From Lithodes maja (Eukaryota; Arthropoda; Malacostraca; Decapoda; Lithodidae), in contig JBAKBP010003189.1 of NCBI GenBank assembly GCA_037953745.1, positions 1 through 64,000 on the forward strand: DNA of 64,000 nt, given 5' to 3'. Made by a program: the position numbers and the translations under genes. Shown piece after piece: positions 21,509-33,567 of this stretch. Positions within the stretch are counted from its first letter, which is position 1, and each line of letters opens with the position of its first letter. The notes beneath the pieces are model-generated. The model saw nothing but the letters and a program-made list of their open reading frames with translations. It was not told the DNA's origin and made no database searches.

Positions 21509-21900
21509 TCTATCTATCTATTTATTGCCGGACGCCTTACTCCCCTTACGAGGGTGGCCATACACAGAATGCCCCCAAGCGGACCTATTCCCTGTGAGAG
21601 GGACAACCCGAGCCAGTTTAGTGAAGGACTTACAGGATTGACCACTCAATTTAGGATCCGTCCGACTCCGAGGCCCTCTGTGTATCTTGTTAGCACTATT
21701 TTTCTACAGTGGTGTTCGGCTAATCCATCCACTAACCTGCCTTACCCTTAGGCAAGCAGTACGTATTTGTATTAGGTTTACTCCCCTAGACAGGTTGCCA
21801 ACCAAGGCTGACGAGTCCCATTCACCCGGATTTGTATAAGGCTGTCTCCCCTAGATGAGTTGCCGACCAAGGCTAACGAGTCCCATCCACTTGTGTATAT
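21509..21900 (-). mobile_element. 3' end fragment of an RTE-like LINE
   Basis: On the minus strand it ends in (ATAG)n, here TCTATCTATCTAT at about 21511-21524. The adjoining CCGGACGCCTTACTCCCC and GAGGGTGGCC parallel the 3' end of the RTE at 55591 (GCATGACGCCGTGATCCCC, GGGGTGGCC). Only the tail is recognisable. Confidence 0.55.
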
Positions 21901-22661
21901 ACACAAGTATAAACGTTAATAATACTGTTTATTTTAGAAACGAACCAACCGTTTGAAATATAATTGACTTTTTAAGCCCTGTTGTAAACACAGTTCTAAG
22001 GAATTGGCAACACTTCTTAGGTTGGTTGCAAGCTTCCATTGGCTGTCTTGGTCAGTGTTTCATCAATGTTTGAGGTGGGAGGTTGTTATATCTTGCCTAT
22101 GAAGCCATTTTGGTCACCTTGCTTGGTACTGGGGGGGGTACATTTATGGTAGTACCCTATGGTACAGTAGGGGTTAATCAGGTACGGACACTTTTAGACT
22201 TCTGTCTTTCACTACGCGTCACTCATGATACCACAATAATTGTACTATCTTAATACCATCTAACATTATAGTATATAATACATAATTAACTTTAGTCAGA
22301 TTCACGCACATTCATATATTTTTATCTCCTAAGAAACCCTGTTGTCCAATCAAAAACTTTAAACAAAATGTATGGGTTTTTATACACAAGTATCTCATAA
22401 ATATCTACAGGTTCATATTAAACCGCCAAAGCATACCCCCACCCTCCAAACAAAAAGTTGAAAACATTATAGAGCCATATTCAAATAGAGAGCCATAATA
22501 AAAATGTCTGGGCACAGGGCATGGCTAAGTGAAGTCATGGGATGAGAGAAAAACAGATTGAGGGAGAGAGCTCCAGAGTTTACTTTAGAGTGAAGTATAT
22601 CTTTGGACAAAAAATTATGAGCAAAATTGTCTATGCATCAACTACAAAACTATATATACTA
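21901..22661. other. No gene recognised
   Basis: AT-rich sequence without supported coding or repeat features. Confidence 0.45.
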
Positions 22662-23257
22662 TTAACCCGAGAAGTGTAATAGCCTCGCAGAAGGGTCAAT
22701 AAGCTATAACGAACATGATAGGCCTCACGGAAGCAATACCATAAAAAAAACTTAAGGAATATGTGATTAGGCGAGATAATTCCCCTCTAGTACTTCTTAT
22801 CACTCATCCTCATTACTCTCAACCCCTCCCCCACCTAAATTATCAGCTATTTTTCATCATATTTCCCCCATTTATCAGTTATTTTTTGCGCGAATTTCTC
22901 TCACGCGGTTACATAAACATAAGTGAGTCTCTTAGAGACTTCATGCAACACTGAGATCTCTCCCGCGGCGGTTAGTGTGTTGCAAGATGTTGCTAGGGAA
23001 GGATGAGTTACTCTCAGCCTGCGGCCCCAACATATGACTGGGTGGCGAAACTAAAAGTTTGTCACCACTCAAATGCTTCTCTCACTGATTTTATCGCTCT
23101 TCAAGGTTCATATGTTCATCATATAAGTAAAATATACCCCCATGGAAAAGAAATAATGATATACATCGTAAATATGCAAATTATGTTAGAATTGAATGCT
23201 AGAAATTCACAAATAACTACCTTAGGCCCTAGGGCATTTTCACGTCCGGTGAGTTAA
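22662..23257 (+). mobile_element. TTAA-flanked element, C/D family, diverged copy
   Basis: Ends TTAACCCGAGAAGTG at 22662 and GTCCGGTGAGTTAA at 23257. The interior has the family blocks GCGAGATAATTCCCCTC and AAATTATCAGCTATTTTT and the stretch around TGTTGCTAGGGA. No ORF. Confidence 0.6.
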
Positions 23258-24167
23258 ATGAAAAGCTAGTTGCATCCAAAAATTATTCCAGATAGTAATA
23301 ATTGCATAAATAAAAACATAGGGGAGGTCCTCAAATTTGTGTAAGTGATTGTACCTTCCTACATATGCGAACAGTACTCCATACATGGATGCACTATGCC
23401 CCTATAAAGAGCAAGAAGTTTTGCGGGGAGCTAAGAACTCACGGAGACAGTTGAGCACACCAAATTTGTGGGAAGCTGTTTTAGCAAGAGTGGTAATATA
23501 GACTTTCCAGTAAATGTTAAAAGAAAAAAACACTACAATAATGAGAACATAAAAGGTTAATTTGTGGGTTGTTAAAGAGTGTGGAAGATTGTGATGGGTA
23601 GATAAAAGGTTAAAATGGGTTTGGGAAGTATTGAAATGAACAAGATTTTTCTTCCCTAATGGGAAATAGTTGATAGATCAGAAGATAGGCCTCATTGTGT
23701 GAGCTTTGGAGTAACTGTATGGTGGGACGTAGACACATAGTTGATTAGTGTAAGGTAGATTAATTAGCTTATGAGTGGATAGGACTAGAAGTACAGTTTA
23801 GAAGATAATTAATGAATGTTAGAAATATAACTGGATATAGAACAGAACCCAGAATAACACTGCAAGCCCTAATTACCAGCGGATACGGTACTGAAAACTG
23901 ATTGTGCTTGTCACTTTTTTCAGAACTTCCCTGATAGGTTGAGCACCACTACACTGAGATTGCCACTCATCAATATTTAATTGAAAAAAGGTGGCTGAAC
24001 TCCAGTGACCGATTAGCCCTAATTATCTTAAGGGTAACGTCTCGTATAATTATTTACAACTCCCAATGACAAAAAAAAATAATTAGTGCATTCAGATACA
24101 GGTGTTCATACCTAGTTTCCTTAAGTGAATAGGGTCAACTTTGTTCATTTAGTGCAAGGGTAACATA
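23258..24167. other. No gene recognised
   Basis: AT-rich spacer before the second DIRS element. Confidence 0.45.
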
Positions 24168-24468
24168 ATTTGTTAGTAGTCTTGGCAAATCCAACGTCAA
24201 GGCTATTAACCTAATTGCAATGACGACTTGTCTATTTTGACTGCTATGTCGTCATTCCAACCGCGGTTAAAAAGAAAACGTCTAGAGTCTACTCCTTATC
24301 TTGCTCTAGGAGACGTTGTACATTAACCAAAACTACCACCGAAGGTGAAAAAAGCATAGAAGAGAAGAAAAAGGGGTTTACCTTAGTTACCGCTTAAGGC
24401 CCATCCCGTGTTCCGTCATGTGCAGATCCCTGTCGAACGTGCGCATGAGCGACCCTCTCGTCATCATT
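24168..24468 (+). repeat. Left inverted terminal repeat of DIRS copy 2
   Basis: Uninterrupted version of the copy 1 repeat, almost identical to it; provides the empty site for the family A TTAA element (TACATTAACCAAAAC near 24320-24334). Reverse complement of 31773-32067. Confidence 0.9.
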
Positions 24469-25440
24469 TTTTCACGCGCTCCATTGAATGAAGTCGCTTT
24501 TGTTGTGCTCCTTTAATTCACCCTGTTTAGGTTCGTTTCGGCTTATCTGGCCTTCTTTTTTGTTAGACAGATGTTACGTGATCTAGGGCACACGTAAATG
24601 GGCTCCTAAGTGTGTATAATGGAGACGCGTGTGGAAATAGCTTACCGAAGGTACGGGGGCGCCTGGCGTTCCTCGTATATGTTTTTCATTCTTTCTCTTT
24701 TCATATTGTTTTTTCCTGTTAGTCTGGGCATAGTTTAGCTTTTAGCTTCATTTAGCCTAGCTCGTTTTCTCATTCAGGAATTGCTATGCCCCTATGAGTT
24801 TTCATTTTTTTCATAGCCTAGGTGTACCGTTGGTAAACAATCTGAGATTTCGTTGGTGGCGGTGCTGTTTGTAGAGTTTGTGTCGGCCGCATTATTAGCG
24901 TTATTCCCGAGTCCCCCCTTTTGAGTCCTTCACTGTGTCTCAAGGGCCTGGGCGACAGGTGGTTCGTGATACTCCAGGGGTACCCCACGGGGGCCCCTCT
25001 TTCACACCACAGGGTTTTTCGCCCCTGACACATTCTCTGCTCACGGCTAGGCCACCCTTTTTCTCACCAGTTTCATTTACTGGTTTTTGTTTTCTCTTCC
25101 TGTTTCACCTCCATCCTTTCATAGTCTTTTGCCCAATCCAGGGGTACCTCACGGGGGCCCCTGTTTGTGCGAAACCACCCTCCCTGCCACTTCTCCTCAT
25201 GGGCTTTGCTCGATCTCTGTGGGTTTGGGTGGTTCCTGGGGGATGTGCCTCCTCTCCCCTGGTGTGTCTTCCTTGCCTCTCCCTTGACCGGTTGAGTCAG
25301 GATATTATCAAGGAAGACACTGCTCAGCTTGATGGCCATCGTCGCTTGGAGTTCATAAGGAGTTGACGCTTTTTATGGGCCTTTTTTGGTTTTCCTAGGC
25401 GCTCCTCTCGCTTTCTCGGCGCCGGACCATCTCGGCCGGT

Positions 25441-25584
25441 CCCGCAAATTTGCGGAGTGCTCGATTCGGTCCTCTGGGACGTTTCGGCTCCCCGCAAATT
25501 TGCGGAGATCGCTGGGGGGTCCCGCGGAGATGTGGGGGGGTTGTGTCGGTACGGTTATACCTCCATTGGCCCGCAAATTTGCGG
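25441..25584. promoter_or_regulatory. Palindrome cluster of DIRS copy 2
   Basis: Equivalents of the four palindromes in copy 1: CCCGCAAATTTGCGG at 25441, CCGCAAATTTGCGG at 25492, a decayed third unit at 25521, and CCCGCAAATTTGCGG at 25570. Core spacings are 50, 30 and 49, close to the 49-32-49 of copy 1. Confidence 0.6.
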
Positions 25585-25989
25585 TTATAGTTGGCTTTCA
25601 CTGTTGACCTTTTTTATGTCATATTGTTGCCTGATACTATATTGGTGTATGCACTTTACTGGTGTTATAGGCCCTGCATGTAAGATGTTGAGTGGTGGTT
25701 AACACTTTCTCCATCTTTGCAGGTTCTGCTGGTGCTCTTCCGCCTCGGCCGCCCTCCTCACCTACCTCTGTGCTCCCAGTTTAGGGTGAGTACGGATACC
25801 TGTTTGCATGTGTGTTCCTGTTTCCCCATGCTCCTTCCCTGGTTCTTCTTGGACATTCTCTCCACTTACTCCTTCGACGTGCTGATTCAGGTGTGTGTTC
25901 TTCTCGTGCTGGTCGGCTGCTTTGCTTTCGCCTTGGTTGTCGCTCCCCATGCTTGGTGAGCCACACGTCCTGCTTGCGCCACTCGCTCT

Positions 25990-27170
25990 TTGTGTCCTCT
26001 ACGGCCTACCTCCCTGCTCTGTGTGGCCCGTGTCTGGCCCTGGTGGTTGTGCTGCTCCATGGCCCTGGTTCCTCGGTGGCGGCTGTGGCCTCTGCTTCCC
26101 TTCCGTCGCTGTGGCCGATGGTCTCCCGCCACATTGGGACTGTGGGCCGCCGTTCCCCGGCCTTTGTTGCCGACCGGATCCGCGTCACCCTGGGTATCCC
26201 TGACCCGACTGAAGGCCGTTCACCTGGCCCTCTCCCCTGGGTCCCGCGGCTGGTCGTCCCATCGTCGGGGGGTTCCCCGGCTCCGTCCACGCTCGCCTCG
26301 TCATCCGTCCTCTACTGCCCCTCGTCGTCCTCCTGATCGCCTTGACGTCGCCCATCGCCCTCGTCTTGGTTCTCGCCCTGAGGCCGGGGTTAGCGGCTCT
26401 GCCCCTGTGCGCCCTCCCCTGGCCTCTACGGATAGGGGCTCTACTCCCTTCCGCCCGCTTTCCCAGTCCAGACGACTTCTTCTTACGTTGTCCTCTCCGC
26501 GCGCGGTTGTTCGTGCTGTCGCTGGCCCTCTGCTCCCTCCTACACTGTCCAGGAGGGTCCGCCTGGATGTCGTTCCTTCTCCTACTTCACCTGCTTCAGT
26601 GCCTCTTCTTCCTTCACGGTCTCGTCCCACGGTGGAGGTCCCTCCCTCCTCCGCCTCGGTGTCGGGCCGCCCTGTTCTCTCAGCCCCGGGGATCCTTGCT
26701 CTGTTTCCCCCCGCGGCTCCTTCTGGCCTCCTTTCACCCGGCCAGCCTTCCCACTCCCGTCGTCCTGCTCCTCCTCCTTCTTCTCTTCCTGACCTTCACT
26801 TACCGTCTCGCCAGGGGGGTACCCCTCCTCTTGCCTCGGTGGGGTTTCGCGAGGTTTCGGGGTCCCCCTTTCTCGGGAGCTGACGTGTCGCTGGAAGAGG
26901 GGGATGGTGCTGTTTCCCCCTCGGCCGTTCGTGATCGGGGACGAGTCCCTCTACGGCGACACAACCGTCGTCGCTTGCCTTCCTTGGGCCACGACGCTGC
27001 TGGTTCGTGTCGTGGGTCTCGCTCCCGCTCACGCTTGCCCCTGCGGGCCGACCATTCTGGGGGGGGGGGGGGGGGGTCGCCTCTCTCGGATCGATTGTCG
27101 GCTATGCAGGTCTGGGTTGTGTCACGCTTCGACGGGTGCTTGGAGTCGATGGTAGACTCCCTCTTCTCGC
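25990..27170 (+). pseudogene. DIRS copy 2 gag-like region
   Basis: Counterpart of 8612-9737. A Pro/Ser/Arg-rich frame from 25990 ends at 26883 just after SGSPFLG, where a +1 shift would continue into GADVSLEEGDGAVSP and LSDRLSAMQVWVVSRFDGCLE. No recognised catalytic or zinc motif. Assigned as gag by position only. Confidence 0.45.
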
Positions 27171-28365
27171 GCTTCTTGGCGGTGACTCACCCTCCCTACC
27201 CCTGCTACGGTCCCCCTCCCTTCTGCAGGCCTACGCTCTGGTCAGACTTCAGCCGCCCTGACATCCTTCCGGCTCTTCAGTCCCTGGCTGTGTTGACGGG
27301 TCTGTCCTCCTATGGGACAGGTTTGTGCGACGCTGGTACGCCTGGCTTCGCCGTCATGCTCGGTCACCCTCTCCCATTGAAGGCCTGGTTTGCTGGGGCC
27401 TTCGACTTCACACCGTTCCGTCGACGGCTCTCCTTCAGTCCCTCCCCCGGAGTCGTCACTGCTTTTGCCTCCTCTTGTGTCTGTCGGCGGGTTGGCCGGC
27501 GCGTTCTGGTCCTGGATGAGCGCGCCCGTTCTTGAACTTTGTTCTATTGCTACCCCGTTCTTCTCTCACCCGGATCAGCCCTCTGTCGCCACAGTTTTTC
27601 CCTTGCGACAGAGGGTGACGGACTTATTGTCTTGTCTTTAGGTTCCCTCCGGACGTCTGTTCCCCACCTGCGGCTTTTCGAGGCGTCTGCGCTAGGCGCT
27701 CTTCGCGAGGGTTTGGACCGCGTTCTGCGGGTCCGCCTTCGGCTCGCGGTGTCTTTGGTTCCCGAGCTGAAGGCGGTTTTGTGCGCGGCAACTCGGCGCC
27801 GGCCGGTCCCCTTGGATATTCGTCAGGGTTTGTTGTACTCTGCGCTCTATACGTCGGGGTTTTTTCAGCTGGTTGCTTGGGTATGCTCGCTTCTCTGTCG
27901 GCGGCCCCTGCTTCCGACACGCGACGACGCGCTGTGTCGTTGCGGACCCTGCTTACGTCACGCACCGACGCGCTGTGTCGCACGCGGGGTCTTCTCAGTC
28001 CCGTCCTTCTGCCGGTCCTCTTCGGGGTGCTGCTGCAAGTGCTGCCGCCTTGCACGGGCGCAGGACTGGGACGTTGCAGGCCAGTGCGTCGGTTCCGCCT
28101 CGCCCTTCTGTTCTTGCCCCTTTCATCCCCGCCGTGTCGGGGCTGGCCGGCCTTCCACTTCCGGCCGCCCTTCGACGGGGTCAGCCCCGTGCCGGCCTGG
28201 GGTTGGGGTGGCCCGCCCTTTTCAACGAGGTTGGGGGTGGCCCGCCCTTTTCAACGAGGTTGGGGGTGGGGGGGGGTAGAGGTCAACGTGGCGCTCGTGA
28301 CAGCACGGCCCATAACGGGGGTACCTCCACGTCAACACAATGTGTAGTTCTCTGGGTCGGCCTCC

Positions 28366-29301
28366 TTGTGCTCCTTCTCGCCTGGCCGACCGGGTCGCTC
28401 CCCTCCTCTCGGGTGCTCCCTCGGGTTGTTTTCGCCCTTGCGCCCCTCGGTTGCCGCGAGGGACGTTGGGGGCGGCGGGTTGCGCGGAGGGGTCTCACCT
28501 GGAGGTGGACGTCTCGACCCCCTTTCCGCTCTTGTCACCGACGCCGGCCCATCTCTTCAGAGGTGGCCCACGTGCTCACTTCCATGCCCGAGCTGGGTAG
28601 CGTCGAGGGAGTTGACCGCCGGTCGCCCGGTTTTCCTCTCCCGTGTCTTTCTGGTCCCGTCGACGAACTGCGACGCGATGCGACCGATGGTGGTTCTGTC
28701 GGCCCTCAACGGGCGCGTCGTTCACACACGGTTTCGGATGCTGCCGGTACCCCTGGTACGCCTGGCCCTGTGCCCTCTGTCGTGGGTAGTGTCGCTGGCC
28801 CTCCAGGATGCGTCTTGGCTCGTTCCTCTCCATCCTCGCTTCCTGCGATTCTTGGCCGTTCGGACTTCCGATCGTGTGTTCCTGTTCGCCGGCCTTCCCT
28901 TCGGTCTCCACATCGCGCCGCGGATCTTCTCCGCACATGTGGGGCAGGCTCTGGGTCCTCTCCTCAGGAGCGGGCTCCAGATCCTGTTTTCCTTGGCCGA
29001 TTGGTTGGTAGTTTCCGAAGCCCTAGGACTGTGCATTGGCGACGCCCTCACAGTCGTTCGCAACATCGCACGGTTAGGGTTCCCCTTTGATGTTCCCAAG
29101 TCACGCTTGACCCCGTCGCGTGTCATGCCATGGGTCGGTCTCGCATGGATTTTGTCCGGCGCTATGGTGACCCGGGGTCTGCCGGCCGCGGTGCACCTTC
29201 GGTGGAAGGTCTTCGCCGTGTTGCACTCGGTCTCCCTCCCGGGGTGGCTCTGGGATCGTTCGTGGGTTCGCTGCTTTGGGCCGCTCTGCCCCTTCCCTTA
29301 G
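28366..29301 (+). pseudogene. DIRS copy 2 reverse transcriptase
   Basis: Here the frame is open across the whole palm region (no stop before LPFGLHIAP), but key residues are gone. The fingers read FLVPSTNCDAMRPMVVLSALN, losing the KK pair and an Asp that copy 1 keeps. Motif A reads WVVSLALQDASW, without the catalytic Asp. Motif C reads LFSLADWLVVS (28990-29001), the same SxAD change as copy 1. The enzyme must be inactive. The differences from copy 1 at these codons are A in copy 1 against T or C here. Confidence 0.85.
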
Positions 29302-29464
29302 GGAGCCTCTGGCTACTCCGCCTCCTCCTCATGGGCCCCGCGGTGTTTCCGTTGCCCCTATGGGTCGGCTCCTGCCGCTCCTGCGTACCGTTCGCAGACG
29401 CTTCGGTCGCTGGGTTGCTCAGGGCTCGCTCTCTGCGGCTGTGCCCTGGTCCGCCCCCCCGCCA

Positions 29465-30203
29465 ACGGTCTGGGTAGCCACAGATCCGTCGAGCGAGGTT
29501 GGGTGAGGTTCCCGGACGAACCTGGGACGTCCACTTCCCGGCAGATGGGTGGGTCTCCCTCCACCTACCCGTCTATGCCCTCGGACTGTTGGTTCATCTG
29601 TTCTTCCTGCGGGACCACGCGCTGGCCCTTCGGGATAAGTCGGTGGCCTTCGGGTTAGACACTCAGACAGGCTGTCCCCTGTTTCCTTCTGCGGGGGTCC
29701 TCCAGGTCGTTGACTCTATTGGGGGTCTCGGTGGAGTTGTTCTTCCTCGCGGACCGACACCCCTTCTCCTTGCATGCCTCCTCCCTGCCCGGGCCTGCCA
29801 CCCTGTGGGCGGCCGCCCTGTCGAGAGGGCAGGGCGTTCTTGTAGAATGGGCGATGAAACGGACTGTGTTCGCCAACCTCGCGGCTTCCTGGGGTGCTCC
29901 GGAGGTCGCCTTGTTCGCATCGGGGGTGCCGCGCCAGTTGCCTTTGGACCTCTCCCTCTGGCCTCGCGCTCAGGGGGGGGTCCGGACGCTTTCATGGTAG
30001 CCTGGTACAGGTGGCGGTCGATATACATCTTTCCGCCACCAGACGCGCTGTTGATGTGCCCAGTCCTCGCGAGGCTGCGGCTGTACCACGGCTGCGTCTG
30101 GCTCCTCGCGCCTCTGTGGCCGGCACGGGCTTGGTCCGCCCGGTTGCCGCGGTGGTGCCCGAGTCCGGTCCCTCTACCTGTCTCCGGCTTCCCCTTGGGC
30201 TAG
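29465..30203 (+). pseudogene. DIRS copy 2 RNase H and linker domain, degenerate
   Basis: WVATDPSSEVG followed by a stop replaces the VDTDASSEVGWG start of RNase H in copy 1, removing a catalytic Asp and the GWG block. Downstream VPEVDLFAS is APEVALFAS, and GPDAFMVAW, FPPPDALLMC and WLLAPLWPARAWSARL remain in a shifted frame. Position and residual blocks identify it; it cannot be functional. Confidence 0.75.
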
Positions 30204-30360
30204 GTTGGGGACCTGCGGACCTCGTTGGCCTTCGCATCGTGCTTGTTCATGAGGCACGGCGGCTCCCGGTCCCCGGCCGGGCCCTGCCTGACTTCCTGCT
30301 GCGTTCCTGGCCGTCTTCTCCTTTGGGGCCTTACGGGTCCCGCTGGAGGTCTTTTACTAG

Positions 30361-31120
30361 GTGGCTATAGGCCACTCGCCTGCCAGTTGGCTCGTCCTAC
30401 GCTCCTTGTTTCACCTCTTCCGTACACGTCACCTTCAAGTCGGCGCTGTACTTACCCCCTTGTCTGCCGTCCGGGGGATCTTTGGGTCCGTCGCTGGGCT
30501 GGTCGTTCCGCCACAGGAGCTGGATTCCTTCCTGACGGCTGCCTTCCGGGATCGACCTCCTCCGCGCCAGGTCCCTCCGCAGTGGGATCTGGGGCGGGCT
30601 CTGGTCCTTCTGGCTTCACCCACGTATACAGGGGCCGCTCCGCCGGTTCCGTTGCTCGGGCGTCCGCTCTTCCTTGTCGCTCTGGCCACTGGGGTTCGGG
30701 TGTCTGCACTAGCGGCATTGTCACGGCCCCGGGACTGCGTGCGATTCTCCCCGTCTTTGCATGGCGTCTCGTTCGCCTCCTCCCCTCCTTTTGTTACCAC
30801 GCTTGGGAGGGCGGCCCCCGCTTTCCGGCCTTTCGCCGTCCAGGCTTTCCGGCGTGGGCATCCTCGCCATGTGTTGTGCCCGGTGTCTGCCTTGCACTCC
30901 TCTGTTGCGTCTGTGGCGCCGCCTTCGGGTACTGCTGTGTGGGTGTCTCCTCGGACAGGTGGGAGGCTCTCGCAGGTGCAGATGGGCCGCCGCGTTTGTC
31001 GGACCGTTCGTGCCTGTCACCCTGTTTGTAGGGGTTCTGCGCACGATGTCAGATCCTTTGCTGCCTCCTTCCGGTTCCTGCCACGTCGATCCTTACCTGC
31101 CATCGCCTCAGCGGTTTTGT
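30361..31120 (+). pseudogene. DIRS copy 2 tyrosine recombinase, frameshifted before the Tyr
   Basis: ATGVRVSALAALSRP keeps the first Arg and SAHDVRSFAASFRF keeps HxxR. An extra G in TTTGTGGGTCTTC near 31122, compared with TTTGTGGTCTTC in copy 1, shifts the frame, so the SSINSFISSY segment with the nucleophilic Tyr is out of frame. The domain is otherwise complete. Confidence 0.82.
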
Positions 31121-31596
31121 GGGTCTTCTATCAATTCCTTCATCTCCTCCTACCTCTTCGTGTTTCCTGGTGCTCTGGCGAAGATCCCTGGTCTTCCCCC
31201 CTTGTCCCTCGTTCTTTTCCTTTGTTTTATATGACAAAGGGGGGGGGGGTACGGGTTTGCAACACTGGATTGCAAGTTTGGGATTATGTATTGTTCCAGT
31301 ACATAAGTGTTTTTGCCACATTGAAAATTGTGTTTTGTTCTTGTGTTCAGTGTTTTTGTTGGTTTTTGAAGAAAAGGGATTTTGGGTACAGTACCTTTTT
31401 GGTTTCAGACAAGTCTATGTTTTTGCATTACTATGAATGACGGGCATGTGTTAAAACTGTTCTTTTTAGCTACTCCTCGGTTTTTCACTCTTTTATTAGA
31501 CTTGTTTAAATTGTGTCTTTGTCATTCATAATTTTGTTTTATGCATTGTTTTTTTTGGTAGGTTGGGCTTTGATGTCCTCCTCCTATTTGTTATAC

Positions 31597-31710
31597 AGCC
31601 TTGACGTTGGATTTGCCAAGACTACTAACAAATTGGGAGGTTTGACGTACCTCCCAACCTACCAAATAGGAAAACCTACTATTTGGTAGTAGTCTTGGAA
31701 AATCCAACGT
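31597..31710 (+). repeat. Internal complementary region of DIRS copy 2
   Basis: Reverse complement of the circle junction, like 14113-14226 and almost identical to it. Confidence 0.9.
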
Positions 31711-31772
31711 ACATAATACCCTCCCTCACGCCGGTCCCCTGCCCATCCGCGTTCTTCTGCTGACGTGAGATG

Positions 31773-32122
31773 TGATGACAAGAGAGGGTCGCTCATGCGC
31801 ACGTTTGACAGGGATCTGCACATGACGGAACACGGGATGGGCCTTAAGCGGTAACTAAGGTAAACCCCTTTTTCTTCTCTTCTATGCTTTTTTCACCTTC
31901 GGTGGTAGTTTTGGTTAATGTACAACATCTCCTAGAGCAAGATAAGGAGTAGACTCTAGACGTTTTCTTTTTAACCGCGGTTGGAATGACGACATAGCAG
32001 TCAAAATAGACAAGTCGTCATTGCAATTAGGTTAATAGCCTTGATGTTGGATTTTCCAAGACTACTACCAAATAGTAGGTTTTCCTATTTGGTAGGTTGG
32101 GAGGTACGTCAAACCTCCCAAT
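31773..32122 (-). repeat. Right inverted terminal repeat of DIRS copy 2 with extension
   Basis: Inverted partner of 24168-24468, followed by the right-only extension ending AAACCTCCCAAT at 32122. Confidence 0.9.
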
Positions 32123-32521
32123 TAGTTGCATTATAGTGTAAAAGGGATTGCCTTTTTATATTTTTGTATTCGAAATAAGTAATGACGTATGATAATTTTA
32201 ATTTAAAGGTATATATTGTTACGTTCTGGTATATATAAACACTGGGCTCTTTCTATTGGACTAGGTATGCGGCAACAAGCAACAACGGAAAACCCTTATC
32301 TATAAACCCAGGCAACAAACCACCCTAAACCGTCAAGAGTCCTGCCTGGACAACAAGGTATCCTATGACTCGGTAACAGGGTGCACGCACTATAGACAGC
32401 TGATAGTCAAGCAGGCTATATAAATGATCACACAATTAAGTTGACTTAAAGCTTCAAAGAAAAGATAGATAACGGAATTAAATTGCAGAAACAATTTAAT
32501 AACAAACTAGAAGAAAGTACA

Positions 32522-33008
32522 TTAACCCCTAACTGTCGGCGCGCAACATAAGTCGAGTATAATAAATCTGGACTATCTGGCGGCGCGCGACATAGGTCGT
32601 GTGGCAATTTCAGCACGTAATGTTGCTGAGAGAGAGAGACAAGTGGTGGCAGGAGAGTAGCGAGCATATGACTGCTCCAGACCACCGCGGCGAACCTACT
32701 GACACGAATCCCACCTCCTCCCTCCCTCTCTCACTCGCTACATACTGAATTGTATGGGGAAGGTACCGAATTACATGCTTTTTGCACTCGTGTTGCGCGG
32801 TTATTGCAAGAATACTAGCGGTCATAAAAGGATCGTTGTGGTGTCATTGGAAAGCTCTGTTTATGCCCTTTCAGGGATAGATACTTGTTTTACGCTCTGG
32901 GTCTTATTTAGGCATGAAAATGATCACGTAAACAGCCCTATTTTGGGTAAAAAGACCCCGCTGGTGGCTACATATTTTATACCGCCTAGGCCGCTCTTTA
33001 GGTGTTAA
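32522..33008 (-). mobile_element. TTAA-flanked non-autonomous element, family E, copy 1
   Basis: TTAA at 32522-32525 and 33005-33008, in opposite orientation to 48721-49210, with which it shares nearly the whole sequence. Inside one end is a direct repeat, CGGCGCGCAACATAAGTCG and CGGCGCGCGACATAGGTCG, about 60 bp apart. No ORF of note. Confidence 0.88.
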
Positions 33009-33527
33009 ACGTTACGTTAATTAATACAACTAATCACCCCTGCATGAAAGAAGGTGAAAGCAAACAGTCCTCAAAACATCGTACAGGTAGACAAGATGCG
33101 GGTTTCTAAACTGCATGCGGCTACTGTAGGATCTGATGCTTAGCAAAGAAAGTAAGTTACGGATTTAGAGAACTCTTAACTCATAAGCAGGAATAAATAC
33201 TAGTGATAGGACATACAGTGTATAATGGCATAGGTATAATTAAATAAAGGCAGCAACTCCCAACATAACCACATACAGGTGTGCTTCTCACTCTTAGTCA
33301 GGCAAGCCTGCTCGGACAGAGTCTCTAAGCCACATCCTGACTCACAATGCTCACAAAAACGGTAAACTGTGGCACAATAACGAGCATACAGAGATAATAA
33401 ACCCCTAGCTGTTAATCTGCCAGGTGGCAGACGTCTAGCCGGAAGGATATAGGCTTCGGATACCCGGGCTGAGCCACCTGCTCTAGCCTAGGGACGTTCC
33501 CAGGTCTGTGCGCCAAATTACTCTAAT

Positions 33528-33567
33528 TGAAATTGAAATTGAAATTGAAATTGAAATTACTCTAATT
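33528..33567. repeat. (AATTGA)n microsatellite
   Basis: About six tandem hexamer units inside the LTR-like unit; absent from the other copies. Confidence 0.9.

Larger units (their letters stand above)
24168..32122 (+). mobile_element. DIRS-like tyrosine-recombinase retrotransposon, copy 2
   Basis: Same architecture as copy 1 but without the TTAA element in the left repeat: inverted repeats 24168-24468 and 31773-32122, internal complementary region 31597-31710, gag-like, RT, RNase H and recombinase frames between. The flanks (AACATAATTTG on the left, CCCAATTAGTTG on the right) show no target duplication; the element and target share only AAT or AT at the crossover. The genes are more damaged than in copy 1. 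Coding-strand A is rare, and many positions with A in copy 1 are C, G or T here. It therefore lost residues such as the fingers KK pair, the motif A Asp and most of RNase H. Confidence 0.92.
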